Assembly (NCBI RefSeq): GCF_039904985.1
Contig: NZ_CP157005.1
Location: 3,057,501-3,121,500, forward strand
Length of the DNA: 64,000 bases
Reading direction: 5' to 3'
Origin: Methylomonas sp. AM2-LC
GTDB lineage: Bacteria > Pseudomonadota > Gammaproteobacteria > Methylococcales > Methylomonadaceae
The notes beneath the pieces are model-generated. The model worked only from the letters and a program-made list of their open reading frames with translations, was not told the DNA's origin and made no database searches. Shown piece by piece: positions 48,789-58,152 of this stretch; positions within the stretch are counted from its first letter, which is position 1, and each line of letters begins with the position of its first letter. The translations under genes and the position numbers were made by a program.

Positions 48789-48868
48789 TGTAATAAGATT
48801 GGACAAAAAATGTAATAACTATTGTAATAAGTCCTAAAATTCATAATTATTACATCTGGAGTTATTAC
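48789..48868. repeat. TGTAATAA repeats, candidate integrase arm sites
   Basis: Three direct copies of TGTAATAA (48789, 48811, 48823) and two inverted copies (TTATTACA at 48847, TTATTAC at 48862) lie just before the integrase start. Arm-type binding sites of P4-type integrases and their promoter usually lie here. Confidence 0.6.
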
Positions 48869-48871
48869 GCT

Positions 48872-50134
48872 ATGGCTAAGAACCTTTTGAATGACACGGC
48901 TTTGAGGGCGATTAAACCCACTGACAAAGATCAGCTTATTAGTGATGGCAGCGGCCTGTTTCTGCTCGTCAAGCCAGACGGTAAAAAATGGTGGCGCTTT
49001 GTTTACACTTTCGAGGGAAAACGAAAAGCCTTATCACTTGGCGTATATCCACAAACAACATTATCAGCGGCAAGAAAACAAGCAGAAGCAAATAGAGAAA
49101 ATCTGGCAAATGGCATAAACCCCAGCGACCTTCGTAAAGAAAGCAAAATTGTAAAAGCCAAACAGGTTGAAGCCGAACAACGAATTGCCGACGGGCTATC
49201 GCCTATCGGTAGCTTCCAATGCGTAGCGGAAGAATGGTACAGCAAAAAAATGCTGATCAGGTCGGAAAGCCACCAAAAACGGACAATGAGCTTATTGAAA
49301 CGCGATTTATATCCGTGGTTAGGCAGTCGGCCGATAACTGAAATCAAAGCACCGGAACTCTTGAAAGTTTTGCAACGTATTGAAAGCAGAAACGCTATTG
49401 AAACAGCGCACAGAGCCTTACAGACCAGCGGGCAGGTTTTTCGTTATGCCGAGGCAAACGGCTACATTGAACGCGATATTACCCAAGCCTTAAAGGGCGC
49501 GTTAACATCGGTCGATGGTGGAAATTTTGCATCTATGACCGATCCACAACAAGTTAAGCCGTTATTAAAAGCAATTGATGAATATAGCGGCTCTTTTATT
49601 GTTAAATGTGCGTTAAGACTTGCGCCTTTGGTTTTTGTGCGGCCTGGTGAGTTGCGTCAAGCAGAGTGGAATCATATTGACCTTGATACTAAAGAATGGC
49701 GTTATCAGGTAACAAAAACAAAAACCGATCATATTGTACCGCTTAGCAGACAGGCGATTGAAATTTTAGAAGAAATTCATCCGCTTACAGGGATGGGTAG
49801 ATTCGTGTTTCCATCAGCCAGAACCCCAAACGGCTCAAGAGCCATGTCAGATGTGGCTTTGCTGGCTGCCTTAAGGCGCATGGGAATTGGTAAAGATGAA
49901 ATGACAGTCCATGGTTTTAGGGCGATGGCGCGGACTATTCTTGATGAAGTGCTGGGATTCAGGCCGGATTTTATCGAACATCAACTAGCTCATTCCGTCA
50001 AAGACCCCAACGGCAGAGCTTACAATAGAACGGCACACTTACCGGAACGTCATAAGATGATGCAAACCTGGGCTGATTATTTAGATAACTTGAAAGCTGC
50101 AGCCCAGGTGATTCCGTTTAGAAAACAGGGCTAA
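48872..50134 (+). CDS. P4-type tyrosine integrase
   Basis: 420 residues. The N-terminal arm-binding DUF4102 domain (about 1-90) begins MAKNLLNDTALRAIKP and contains SDGSGLFLLVKPDGKKWWRF. A core-binding domain follows. The catalytic domain has Arg in VFVRPGELRQAEW, HGFR (HxxR) in MTVHGFRAMART, His in EHQLAH and nucleophile Tyr in NGRAYNRTAHL. It integrates at the tRNA-Pro end and is transcribed away from it. The reading frame is complete, so the element may still excise. GGAG lies 10 bases before the ATG, inside the arm-site cluster, so binding may also autoregulate it. Confidence 0.95.
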   Translation: MAKNLLNDTALRAIKPTDKDQLISDGSGLFLLVKPDGKKWWRFVYTFEGKRKALSLGVYPQTTLSAARKQAEANRENLANGINPSDLRKESKIVKAKQVEAEQRIADGLSPIGSFQCVAEEWYSKKMLIRSESHQKRTMSLLKRDLYPWLGSRPITEIKAPELLKVLQRIESRNAIETAHRALQTSGQVFRYAEANGYIERDITQALKGALTSVDGGNFASMTDPQQVKPLLKAIDEYSGSFIVKCALRLAPLVFVRPGELRQAEWNHIDLDTKEWRYQVTKTKTDHIVPLSRQAIEILEEIHPLTGMGRFVFPSARTPNGSRAMSDVALLAALRRMGIGKDEMTVHGFRAMARTILDEVLGFRPDFIEHQLAHSVKDPNGRAYNRTAHLPERHKMMQTWADYLDNLKAAAQVIPFRKQG

Positions 50135-50288
50135 AATTTGCTACTTCGCTTACGCGCTATGGTTGAATTTACAGTAATCAAATTTTGGCCTGTAGTAAGC
50201 GGATGAGCGAATTGTTTGTTTTTGCTTGTGCACGTCAGACCATGACTTTTTTTCTTGATTTCGGTTTTTGGTTAGAGAAATTGGTGTA

Positions 50289-50753
50289 TCAACCATTTCC
50301 CTTACTTAAAAAATCCACACACCGCCGGGGAATATCATCCACTGGCTTAAAGCCATGCTTTCGGCATCTGCGGTTTTTCATAAAACCGCACTCCCGGCAA
50401 TAATGCCGATCATCCAATATATCGATTTTTGGGGGTGGCAAAATCTTGTCAGCCCATTGCAGCAACCAAAGCCTTTTGCTGGTATCCCTAACGCAAGCTT
50501 CCAACACCTCTTGAATAATTTCCTGATCGGTCTCGCCAATAGCGGCCAAATAATCGAGTATTTTTTGCCTTTCTTGTTCAGAAAATGGTTGTGCATTTTG
50601 GATTTTGAATTTTTCTGAGCGAACCGGGGGAACCCAGAGAATAGGCTTATAAACCCTGGTCTGTAGCGGTTCCCTTGGTGGTTTTTGTGAAGAATCCGGG
50701 GGAACTGTCGGCGGCATTTGCCCAGCAATCTGGTTAAACAGGCCTTCAAGCAT
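50289..50753 (-). CDS. Cys-rich C-terminal island protein
   Basis: 154 residues, function unknown. Pro-rich N-terminal third, then a helical middle. The C-terminal HYCRECGFMKNRRCRKHG and PRRC residues suggest a zinc ribbon. Last gene of the four-gene minus-strand operon; its ATG lies inside the DUF927 gene end (8-base overlap) with GAGGAAG in front. The position and zinc-ribbon-like tail are typical of accessory replication or mobilisation proteins. Confidence 0.65.
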   Translation of the reverse strand: MLEGLFNQIAGQMPPTVPPDSSQKPPREPLQTRVYKPILWVPPVRSEKFKIQNAQPFSEQERQKILDYLAAIGETDQEIIQEVLEACVRDTSKRLWLLQWADKILPPPKIDILDDRHYCRECGFMKNRRCRKHGFKPVDDIPRRCVDFLSKGNG

Positions 50754-52551
50754 GATCCACTTCCTCGACTGGCAATATCCAATACAAAGAAGGTTTGCCT
50801 AAGCCGGCTATCGTGGTTTTTCTGGCGCGTTTACCGGCATTGTGAGCGACTATCCATTTGGCGTCTTCCAGGGCTTTCAGTACCCGGCTGAAATCAAAAT
50901 TGCCGCCAGCTTCCTTTAGTGCGTCACTGGTGAATAGATAAATGCGTTCATCATCATTATCTTGATACCATCCCGCTCGTTCGGCCCGTGGTTTCTCGTC
51001 GGGATTATTTTTGTCTGTGAATCGGGTATCGCCGTATTTCAGAATATAGGTGCCGACATTTTGTAAAATTTGCTGGTCTTCTGTAAGCCCTTTACCGCGT
51101 TCACGCAGCCATTGGGAAAAAAACAACTGGCAAGCCTGTAATGCAGTCCCCTGTTCCCAAGGTGCTATGCCGGCTTCGATAGCCAGTTCTCCGGCCATCG
51201 CGTACAAGGCAAATTTAGAGGCTACCCTGGCCGACTGATGATCAATATGACTGAATTGGGTTACGATTTTTGCCAGTACCGTACCGAAATCGGCATTGCC
51301 TTGCTGAATCAGATATTCAACAAACTTGATACCGGCATGGCCGTAATGCTTGGCAGACTGGGTTTTGAAGAAATCCGATAGGGTTCTGCCATCATTAAAA
51401 TGATGTAGGTTGTCGAATAGCCCAAATTGCCGTTTTACCGAAATACTGAGCAAACGCAGTAACTGGCCGGCCTTGGCCTGTTTACCGCTTTCTTTCATGG
51501 CGGTAGTGATTGAACGTTCGCCCGTGGATAGGATTGTTAACCGCCAGCGCTGTACTTGTCTGGCAGAACCGGCTTTATTGGCTCTGGTTTTGCCAGTGCC
51601 GTTGCCTAAACAATAGACAATACCGCCAATTTCCTGCGGTTCAGCTTCATTGATTTCATCCAGACACAAACAAGTATCAGACAACATGGCCGCAACACTT
51701 TCCAGACCATTTGAAGTGGCCCGCCAGCTGCGCTTGAAATCCTCGCCGCCCCATATCGAAGCAGCCAGCAGTAAAGCCGTGGTCTTACCGGTACTGGAGT
51801 CGCCTACCCAGTGTATGCCACCGGAATCGTGGTGGACTTTAGCTAGCAATGGCCCGGCGAATGAGACGCACAGCGATAAGACCAATACCGGATTTCCGGC
51901 GCAATAGCCCGCAAGCTGCTGCCATTGCAGGTAATCGCCACCGGTACGAATGGCTCCATAGTGACTAATACAATCACTTTGCAAATAGACATTATCGGCA
52001 CCGAGAATCCGATCCGGCATCACAAAGGCATGGCCTTTGGCCGCCCAGCCGGTATGCGTGGCGGCGGTAATTACTTTTTCCGGAATATGCGATTGGAGAT
52101 AATCCGCCAGTTTGTGACGATGCTTCCATTCTATCTCCACACCGGCAGCCAGCAGTTCTCCGCGTAATTCTTCGCCGGAACCACGCAGCAATTCCATAGG
52201 CATGGCCCATTGCCGCCAACGTCCAAAGGTATCACGGAAACGTAGCAAGCGCCCAAAATACTGGCCATCTTCGGTATTGGTGACCGCCTCTATATACAGT
52301 GGCGAGCAAATCCGTATGGCATGCTGTGCAGCAGGACTTTTCTGGTTGCCTTCGCTCTGATAGCAATACCAGACGCCAGATTGACGCTTGCCGCCCAAGT
52401 CGAACCAGTGTTCTTCTACGATATAACAGGGTAAATCCAAGTCGGCAAAGGATAATTGCCTAATCTCGGTTTTATTGGAAAGGACGCTTTTTTCCAGGCT
52501 AGACAATTCAGCATCGTCCAGTTCTATTGCTTCAGGCAGAAACATCGCCAT
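50746..52551 (-). CDS. DUF927 ATPase (satellite/plasmid-type helicase-like)
   Basis: 601 residues. DUF927 domain: VITAATHTGWAAKGHAFVMPDR, a long central ATPase with Walker A GDSSTGKTTALLLA near residue 250 and CLDEINEAE as Walker B. Members occur on plasmids, phages and P4-like elements, usually beside primase or TOPRIM proteins, and are thought to act in replication. A downstream-start variant at 52545 is possible (GAGAG spacing). It overlaps the upstream gene by 20 bases. Helicase function is inferred from the family and from location. Confidence 0.82.
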   Translation of the reverse strand: MAMFLPEAIELDDAELSSLEKSVLSNKTEIRQLSFADLDLPCYIVEEHWFDLGGKRQSGVWYCYQSEGNQKSPAAQHAIRICSPLYIEAVTNTEDGQYFGRLLRFRDTFGRWRQWAMPMELLRGSGEELRGELLAAGVEIEWKHRHKLADYLQSHIPEKVITAATHTGWAAKGHAFVMPDRILGADNVYLQSDCISHYGAIRTGGDYLQWQQLAGYCAGNPVLVLSLCVSFAGPLLAKVHHDSGGIHWVGDSSTGKTTALLLAASIWGGEDFKRSWRATSNGLESVAAMLSDTCLCLDEINEAEPQEIGGIVYCLGNGTGKTRANKAGSARQVQRWRLTILSTGERSITTAMKESGKQAKAGQLLRLLSISVKRQFGLFDNLHHFNDGRTLSDFFKTQSAKHYGHAGIKFVEYLIQQGNADFGTVLAKIVTQFSHIDHQSARVASKFALYAMAGELAIEAGIAPWEQGTALQACQLFFSQWLRERGKGLTEDQQILQNVGTYILKYGDTRFTDKNNPDEKPRAERAGWYQDNDDERIYLFTSDALKEAGGNFDFSRVLKALEDAKWIVAHNAGKRARKTTIAGLGKPSLYWILPVEEVDHA

Positions 52552-52981
52552 CTCTCTGCTTGAGTCCCGGATAAATCATGATCTGTTCCCTGGCCTGAAC
52601 CCAGCGATCACCCGCAGGCCTTGATGAGTCGTATTCAACGGCTGGTTGACTGACATCGACCCAGCAAGGGAGAACCGTCACCTGCTCTGCTCCGGCAACC
52701 AGCAGAATTTTCACCAATTGAATAATTTGATTGTGGGTTGGCCCTAGATCCCAGTCTACAAGGACATATAGCGCCGAAACCTGCCAGACATAGCAAAGTG
52801 GCGATTCTGACGCAGGCATCACCAATGCCCAGACAGTCGGGTTTTTCTGCCAATGTTTGGCGCGTCGCCAACTGTCACGTCCTATGCAGACAATCAGCAG
52901 CCAGGGTGGATTTGCAGATTGCAATTTCTCCGATAATATTCTGCCGAACGGTGGCAGTTTTTTTCTAGGCGCTGACTGCAT
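52532..52981 (-). CDS. TOPRIM-like island protein
   Basis: 149 residues, not recognised as a named family. The segment ALYVLVDWDLGPTHNQIIQLV has the Asp-x-Asp pattern of TOPRIM-type primase domains, but confidence is low. Other features: Cys near CYVW and WLLIVCIGRD. It overlaps both neighbours (alpA-type by 17, DUF927 by 20 bases), so it is translationally coupled in an operon whose plan matches primase-helicase modules of satellites. Confidence 0.6.
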   Translation of the reverse strand: MQSAPRKKLPPFGRILSEKLQSANPPWLLIVCIGRDSWRRAKHWQKNPTVWALVMPASESPLCYVWQVSALYVLVDWDLGPTHNQIIQLVKILLVAGAEQVTVLPCWVDVSQPAVEYDSSRPAGDRWVQAREQIMIYPGLKQRDGDVSA

Positions 52982-53198
52982 CTTGAAAGAGTTTTTTGAT
53001 CAATTCCCGAATATCTTCCACACGCCAGGCGGTAATGCGTGGACCGAGTTTGACAGGCGCTGGATATCGTCCGGATTTTACGCCTTCCCACCAGGTGGAT
53101 TTACTGACTGGAATTAAGGCGGGTATTGGAGGGTTGGCTTTGGGATTACCAATGATTTGCGCTAATCGCAGATAACCGGTTTCAGGTAGTTTGGACAT
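52965..53198 (-). CDS. AlpA-family regulator
   Basis: 77 residues with an AlpA-type winged helix: LIPVSKSTWWEGVKSGRYPAPVKLGPRITAWRVEDIRELI. In P4-like islands AlpA activates integrase or excision genes. First gene of the minus-strand operon; AAGG lies 10 bases before the ATG. Confidence 0.85.
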   Translation of the reverse strand: MSKLPETGYLRLAQIIGNPKANPPIPALIPVSKSTWWEGVKSGRYPAPVKLGPRITAWRVEDIRELIKKLFQDAVSA

Positions 53199-53767
53199 GG
53201 AGGTACGCCTTGATCCAGAGAAGGGTAATATTTGTGTAAATTGAAATTGTGCAACAAGAACAAATCATCTATCACATCGAAAAACGCCGAATTTCGAACT
53301 GTCTAGAAGTAGAAAAAAACCATAAATTGTGGTAGCTGCACATTGCTGCCTGGTGCCTATATTGATGAGAGGCGAAGAGTTTTGACAGTCCCTTGGGTGG
53401 GCTATAACCTTCAATTTCTGGATACTGAACTGGCGCTTGAAAGATGATTCTGCGTAAGAAAGTTCTTGGTGTTAAGTCGATTGTGCTGGTGGAAGGAAAG
53501 TTTACTGCCGTTGCGTGACAATCTGATGCTGCGGCGATACCCGGTAATTCAATTAGGCTTGGCGCGGGTCTATAACGAAGAGTTAAGCCGCAACGAGACA
53601 AGTCCGATATATCGCATTGTCGACGTTTCAAATCAATAGGATGATAGATCAGCAATTAATAAGTGCGATTTCTTTGTTAAGTAAAAAGATTTTTCTTTAC
53701 ACTATTGACACAATTTTCTTTCAGATGTAGACTTTTAATCATTCGATATCATAAAAGAGGGGGGGGC
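53199..53767. other. island intergenic region
   Basis: About 570 bases between divergent genes. A minus-strand frame of 127 codons (53272-53655) has low-complexity composition and no ribosome site and is not accepted. The right part holds the promoter of the tandem ribbon-helix-helix gene. Confidence 0.5.
53705..53733 (+). promoter_or_regulatory. sigma70 promoter of tandem RHH gene
   Basis: TTGACA at 53705-53710, a 17-base spacer and TAGACT at 53728-53733: a perfect -35 with a 4/6 -10 box. It lies 35 bases before the gene's ATG. Confidence 0.7.
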
Positions 53768-54370
53768 ATGAATACCACAAAAATTAGTATCAAAATCTAC
53801 GAACCTCTTTTGAGTGCATTTGATAGTCAATTGGATAGAGTTTTTTTTAAAAGAGATGCTTTTTTAAACAACATACTCAAGACAGAAATCAAAAAACTCG
53901 ATAAGGAAATGGAAGGCAAACGCTTATCCAGAGAGGCTAGACGTTACATATCCCAAGAGTTAAGGCGTTTAGGCACTAAAAATATCAACATTGTCGTTGA
54001 GAAAGACGTTGCTGATTTCCTTAATGAAATTATCGATCGTCATAATATGGTGAGAGATGCATTCATGAATAGGCTTTTTTTATTTCTACGATCAAGCGAT
54101 AAACTGTTGAGCTATTTAGACATCCCACCAACAATTGATGATCCAGATTTGAGACATTGCGAGAGTATGCCAACTAGTCCACTTTATGCGATTGAGTCAG
54201 TAATATCAGACCCGTTTTTCTATATAGAAAATGCTGTTAGAAAGCAATATAACACTGGTATTTATCTTTTAGAGCTGCCACCGGAACGAATTGGATTTTC
54301 ATGCTTTCTAGATGATTCCCAAGTGCCAGGCACAAAAGAATTTAATAGTACTTATGATAGTTTTGAATGA
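53768..54370 (+). CDS. tandem ribbon-helix-helix-like protein, unknown
   Basis: 200 residues, starting MNTTKISIKIYEPLLSAF at 53768 with GGGGGG before the ATG. Two similar segments, TKISIKIYEPLLSAFD...RDAFLNNILK (about 3-40) and KNINIVVEKDVADFLNEI...VRDAFMNRLF (about 70-105), look like two ribbon-helix-helix DNA-binding domains in one chain, an unusual single-chain layout. The C-terminal half (about 115-200) is unrelated, possibly an effector region. The gene begins the AT-rich cargo. Function unknown; a regulator of the cargo is a reasonable guess. Confidence 0.7.
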   Translation: MNTTKISIKIYEPLLSAFDSQLDRVFFKRDAFLNNILKTEIKKLDKEMEGKRLSREARRYISQELRRLGTKNINIVVEKDVADFLNEIIDRHNMVRDAFMNRLFLFLRSSDKLLSYLDIPPTIDDPDLRHCESMPTSPLYAIESVISDPFFYIENAVRKQYNTGIYLLELPPERIGFSCFLDDSQVPGTKEFNSTYDSFE

Positions 54371-54449
54371 GTATTTTAAATAGACTTTTTAGAAAAATTA
54401 CTTTTTTAAGTTTTAAAAACAAACTTTACTTAAGAGTTGGAGTATAAAT

Positions 54450-54878
54450 ATGAGAAATTCAAATTTAAAAATAAGTCGTTATGGTGCTTATAATTACCAT
54501 GGCATCTCTTCTATTTATATTGAATCATTTCAAATATCGCTAGGGCTTAATCGTAGTTTTAATATAGTTGCAAGAAATATAAAAGACTTTAATACCAAAT
54601 CACATCATAATTATGAAATAAATTTGTCTGCTGAGGTTTTTACTAGCTTGATTATGGTAATGGATGAAGCCGCTGAATCAGATCCAATTTACTACGAAAA
54701 ACTATTCGAACCAGTTTTAAAATCTATTAATCGTCTTCAAGCAGTAGCATCTGGCATACCTATCCAGTCAAGAAATATTCAAAATATAATTAAAAATAGT
54801 GGAAATGAACAAAACGATGTTATTGACAGAAAAAAACCAAAATTTTATTTTTCTGGACTAAATAAATTGAAAAATTAA
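54450..54878 (+). CDS. orphan island protein
   Basis: 142 residues, no recognised domain. A GGAG lies upstream of the ATG. The N-terminal part (YNYHGISSIYIESFQISLGL) looks beta-rich and the middle (VFTSLIMVMDEAAE) helical. The C-terminal tail is polar and basic. No signal peptide. Probably co-expressed with the preceding gene (80 bases between). Confidence 0.55.
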   Translation: MRNSNLKISRYGAYNYHGISSIYIESFQISLGLNRSFNIVARNIKDFNTKSHHNYEINLSAEVFTSLIMVMDEAAESDPIYYEKLFEPVLKSINRLQAVASGIPIQSRNIQNIIKNSGNEQNDVIDRKKPKFYFSGLNKLKN

Positions 54879-55032
54879 ACTTTAAGATTGCTTTATAAAA
54901 TTGATAGATTATGAACGCAGAAAAAAACTAGAACTTGATTAGTTACACCAAAGTTTAGTGTTCAACATAAAATTTAAATTTTGTTCTGAATTCTTAATTT
55001 TTTATATTACTTAATAAATAAATGTAAATTAG

Positions 55033-56466
55033 ATGAAAATTAAAATTGCTCAATTCGTAATAATTACTATTTTGTACACTACAAATGCCTCAGCTGATCT
55101 TGAGTCTGGATTAGTAGCTATGAAAAAAAAGGAGTATAAAACCGCAGCTAAGGAATTTGAATTAGCCGCCAAGGAGGGTATACCCACAGCTCAAAACTTA
55201 CTCGGTACATTATACGCAGAAGGAAATGGAGTAGATAAAAGTTATGATAAAGCACTTGTTTGGTACCGTAAGTCGGCTAATCAAGGCAATGGGGATTCTA
55301 TGGAGAAAATAGCCAATTTTTATGCAAACGGCTATGGTGTTAAACAAGATATGTTGATTGCAATCGATTGGTATCGGAAATCTTTGGAAGCAGGTACTTT
55401 TGCCATTCTTATCCTTAATGGCCATAACGGCAATAAGCTATCTTACAGTACGGATGATAAACAAATTACGGATGATAGCCAAATTAAGGAAGTTATTAAT
55501 CAAGCACAAGATCACCTGAGAAGAAAAGCAGAACAGGGTGATGTAAATGCTCAAGTTAATTTAGGCTGCATGTATTTTAGTTCTTTGCTCGGCGTTCCAG
55601 ACAATTTGCAAGCAAGCCAATCTCAAGCTTTAGGTTGGTTTCTCAAAGCCGCTGAAAAAGGCAATATAGCAGCTCAAAGACTTCTTGGTTTTATTTATGA
55701 ATTCGAAATCGGGGTTGATCGTGATGAAATACAGGCTGAGAAATGGTATTTATTAGCGGCAAATCAAGGTAATGCTGATTCACAATATAGCCTAGCATTA
55801 ATATATTCTGGGAATTTAAATATGAAATATCCTAAAGAAAAGACTGTATTAGTTAATATTTCTAAAGCGAAAGAATGGGCATTAAAATCTGCTAAGCAAA
55901 ATTATGTTGTTGCAGAATCACTTCTCGGGATTCTTTTACTTAAATATGGAAACACGGATACAGAATATACAGACGCTATTTTTTGGTTAAATAAAGCTGC
56001 TAAAGAAGCTGACGTCAGCGCATTTGTTTTACTTGGTGATGCATATTTAAGTGGCAAAGGTGTAATACAAAATTATATACAGGCTATTACTTGGTATAGG
56101 AATGCAATCGATATATCTGATAGCAATATTGCTTTTGCTCGATTAGGGAAGATTTATGAAGATGGTTTAGGTGTACCAAAAGATTCGGTTCAAGCATTAC
56201 AACTTTATGAGAGAGCTTCTGAATCAAATTATGATGTTTCTCTAAATGTCAAAATAGCACAAATGTACGAAAATGGTATTGGAACTATAAAAAATGGTAG
56301 TAAAGCATTTCAATATTACGCCAAGGTAGCAGCAATTAAAGATGATGTCGAATCAATGAAAAAAATACAAGAAGCGTTTGAAAAAGGACTTCTTGATCAG
56401 AAAATCGACTTTGAAAAAGCAAAATATTGGAAAGAAAGAATTAATCAATCTGCTGACACTAAATAG
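55033..56466 (+). CDS. secreted Sel1-repeat protein
   Basis: 477 residues with a signal peptide (KIAQFVIITILYTTNASA). The rest is about ten to eleven Sel1-type TPR-like repeats, for example LGTLYAEGNGVDKSYDKALVWYRKSA and LGDAYLSGKGVIQNYIQAITWYRNA. These form helical scaffolds for protein-protein contacts outside the cytoplasm. Sel1 proteins occur in secreted interaction partners and, in some bacteria, near conflict or secretion systems. AT-rich codon use matches the cargo. Target unknown. Confidence 0.88.
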   Translation: MKIKIAQFVIITILYTTNASADLESGLVAMKKKEYKTAAKEFELAAKEGIPTAQNLLGTLYAEGNGVDKSYDKALVWYRKSANQGNGDSMEKIANFYANGYGVKQDMLIAIDWYRKSLEAGTFAILILNGHNGNKLSYSTDDKQITDDSQIKEVINQAQDHLRRKAEQGDVNAQVNLGCMYFSSLLGVPDNLQASQSQALGWFLKAAEKGNIAAQRLLGFIYEFEIGVDRDEIQAEKWYLLAANQGNADSQYSLALIYSGNLNMKYPKEKTVLVNISKAKEWALKSAKQNYVVAESLLGILLLKYGNTDTEYTDAIFWLNKAAKEADVSAFVLLGDAYLSGKGVIQNYIQAITWYRNAIDISDSNIAFARLGKIYEDGLGVPKDSVQALQLYERASESNYDVSLNVKIAQMYENGIGTIKNGSKAFQYYAKVAAIKDDVESMKKIQEAFEKGLLDQKIDFEKAKYWKERINQSADTK

Positions 56467-56507
56467 TTTATTTTATTGGTTTTTTAAATTATAAAGAGGC
56501 ATTCCCC

Positions 56508-56624
56508 GTGGGACTAAATAAATTTATAACATCAGTCTTATCAGACATCGTTACTGGTATCCGCCTTTTAAAAATAGAAATATTTGTATGGAAAAATTAC
56601 TATAATATTTTGATATTATATTGA
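56508..56624 (+). CDS. possible 38-residue small hydrophobic protein
   Basis: A GTG frame with AGAGG 8 bases upstream encodes a 38-residue, largely hydrophobic chain (MGLNKFITSVLSDIVTGIR...). It ends 36 bases before the HEPN-like gene. No homologue is recognised. It may be real or an artefact. Confidence 0.3.
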   Translation: MGLNKFITSVLSDIVTGIRLLKIEIFVWKNYYNILILY

Positions 56625-56659
56625 CCCGTGAAATATTAACTTTTATATTTGGAGCTTGT

Positions 56660-57103
56660 ATGTCTGAGATAAACGTAACTACCAATGGCTTGCTGTTACA
56701 TGCTACGGAGTTTTTAATCGCTGCTGAAACGCTGCTTAATAAAGCAGCTGATATTCAATACAACATGCAATACCCAATATTTTATTTGTTTGGTCATTCT
56801 ATAGAGCTTTCATTGAAAGCGTTTCTATTTAGCTCTGGAATGACTGCTAATGAACTTAAAAAAATTGGGCATGACATAAGTAAATTATTTGTCGAAGCAC
56901 AAACCAGAAACATTCAAAGTTTGGTTGAATTTAATTGCATTGATATAGGTGTAATTCAACTATTGAATATCGATTATAGCTCTAAAAAATTTGAGTACCG
57001 TGATAGTGGTGGCACATATTATTTACCAAATATAGCAGTAACAGAAGAAATTGCGCGTAAATTGGTTATTGGCCTTCAAATTGTGTGCGTTAAGGAAGGT
57101 TAA
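56660..57103 (+). CDS. HEPN-like protein
   Basis: 147 residues starting MSEINVTTNG, chosen because GGAG lies 7 bases before the ATG; a TTG at 56621 would precede the ribosome site. The helical core with FLFGHSIELSLKAFLFSSGMT and GHDISKLF resembles HEPN-fold proteins used as RNases or as partners in toxin-antitoxin and defence systems. The catalytic RX4-6H motif is not obvious, so it could be an inactive or atypical member. Last gene of the AT-rich cargo; a separate start follows. Confidence 0.65.
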   Translation: MSEINVTTNGLLLHATEFLIAAETLLNKAADIQYNMQYPIFYLFGHSIELSLKAFLFSSGMTANELKKIGHDISKLFVEAQTRNIQSLVEFNCIDIGVIQLLNIDYSSKKFEYRDSGGTYYLPNIAVTEEIARKLVIGLQIVCVKEG

Positions 57104-57249
57104 TTAGTTTTTAAAGCAACAATTAAATGTTTTTTAGAAATCCGAGTGGGTCTTTTATAATTGTAATCATTGTTTTAGCAAAAATACCATCATAATCATT
57201 TACACCGCTAAGTGTGCATCAAAATCTTTGTTTCTTGTATTGCCCCTGT

Positions 57250-58152
57250 TTACAATGCAGTATTGTTATTTGGCACCAGTCGAGCCAACAATGCCACGTT
57301 CTGTTCCTGCAAGACCGATAACTTACCGGCCAATTCCGCCCCATTTTCACGCGCTGCCGCTGCCGACTTAAGCGCCAGATCGCGCTGCTCAGTCAACTTA
57401 GCAAGTTCTTGGGTGGCGGCGTTACGTTGTTCCCGTTGAGTCTCCGCCATTGCCTCAGCGGTCGCAAGCACCCTGGTCAGCTCAGATTTGGCCGCGTCAC
57501 GCTCGACGGCGATAGATGCGGTTAATTTTTGCTGATCTGTTAAGGCACTACGTGCTTGGTCAATATCCTCATGCGCTCTGTCCAATTCGCCGCGAAGATC
57601 GGCGGCCCGGCGCTCAATCTCGCCGACTTGTGCTTCCGCACGTTCCGCTCTGGTCAATGCTTGAGCTAATTCTATCCGGACGCTTGCCAGATCACTAGCG
57701 GCCAGCTTTGCGTCTTCTTGGTGGGTCAGCGCCGTATCGGCGGCCTGAGTTTTAAATTGCTCAAACTCGGCGGCCTGTGTCTCATAGGCATTAGCTAATT
57801 CCTGCCGCATGTCGTCTAGCTCGGTTCTCTCTGCTTCCCATGCAGATTGAGCCGTCTTAAGACTTTCGTTCGCCATCTCCTGGGCTTGAGTCCACAGCGC
57901 AACCAACACCTGATGATTTGCCTTAACCATGGCGTCCGGCACATGCACAGCTACCGGCGCTGCCTGAACGCTCTGAACTCGTCGCCATTCGCGCATGATA
58001 GCAGAAGCCGCATTCATGTCTACGCGGGCATATCGTCGCACTTGGTCAACGGTTGGGAAGCTTTGCCGACCGACTTGCTCGTACAAATCGTTTGCAGCCT
58101 GGATGATTCGTTCACGTACATCTGCGGGGATAGAGGTAACTAATTGACTCAT
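57250..58152 (-). CDS. kfrA: KfrA-like coiled-coil DNA-binding protein
   Basis: 300 residues. N-terminal DNA-binding domain (about 10-110, IPADVRERIIQAANDLYEQVGRQSFPTVDQVRRYARV), then a long Ala/Glu-rich coiled coil (about 100-285). This is the plan of plasmid KfrA, which organises plasmid DNA and represses its own gene. Base composition is clearly more GC-rich than the cargo to its left, indicating a different origin. A 38-bp palindrome lies about 375 bases upstream. On an integrative element it hints at a plasmid-derived segregation function. Confidence 0.88.
   Translation of the reverse strand: MSQLVTSIPADVRERIIQAANDLYEQVGRQSFPTVDQVRRYARVDMNAASAIMREWRRVQSVQAAPVAVHVPDAMVKANHQVLVALWTQAQEMANESLKTAQSAWEAERTELDDMRQELANAYETQAAEFEQFKTQAADTALTHQEDAKLAASDLASVRIELAQALTRAERAEAQVGEIERRAADLRGELDRAHEDIDQARSALTDQQKLTASIAVERDAAKSELTRVLATAEAMAETQREQRNAATQELAKLTEQRDLALKSAAAARENGAELAGKLSVLQEQNVALLARLVPNNNTAL

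Noticed and set aside
53272..53655. 127-codon minus-strand frame upstream of the AlpA operon
   Set aside because: No ribosome site and unlikely composition; no protein family pattern.
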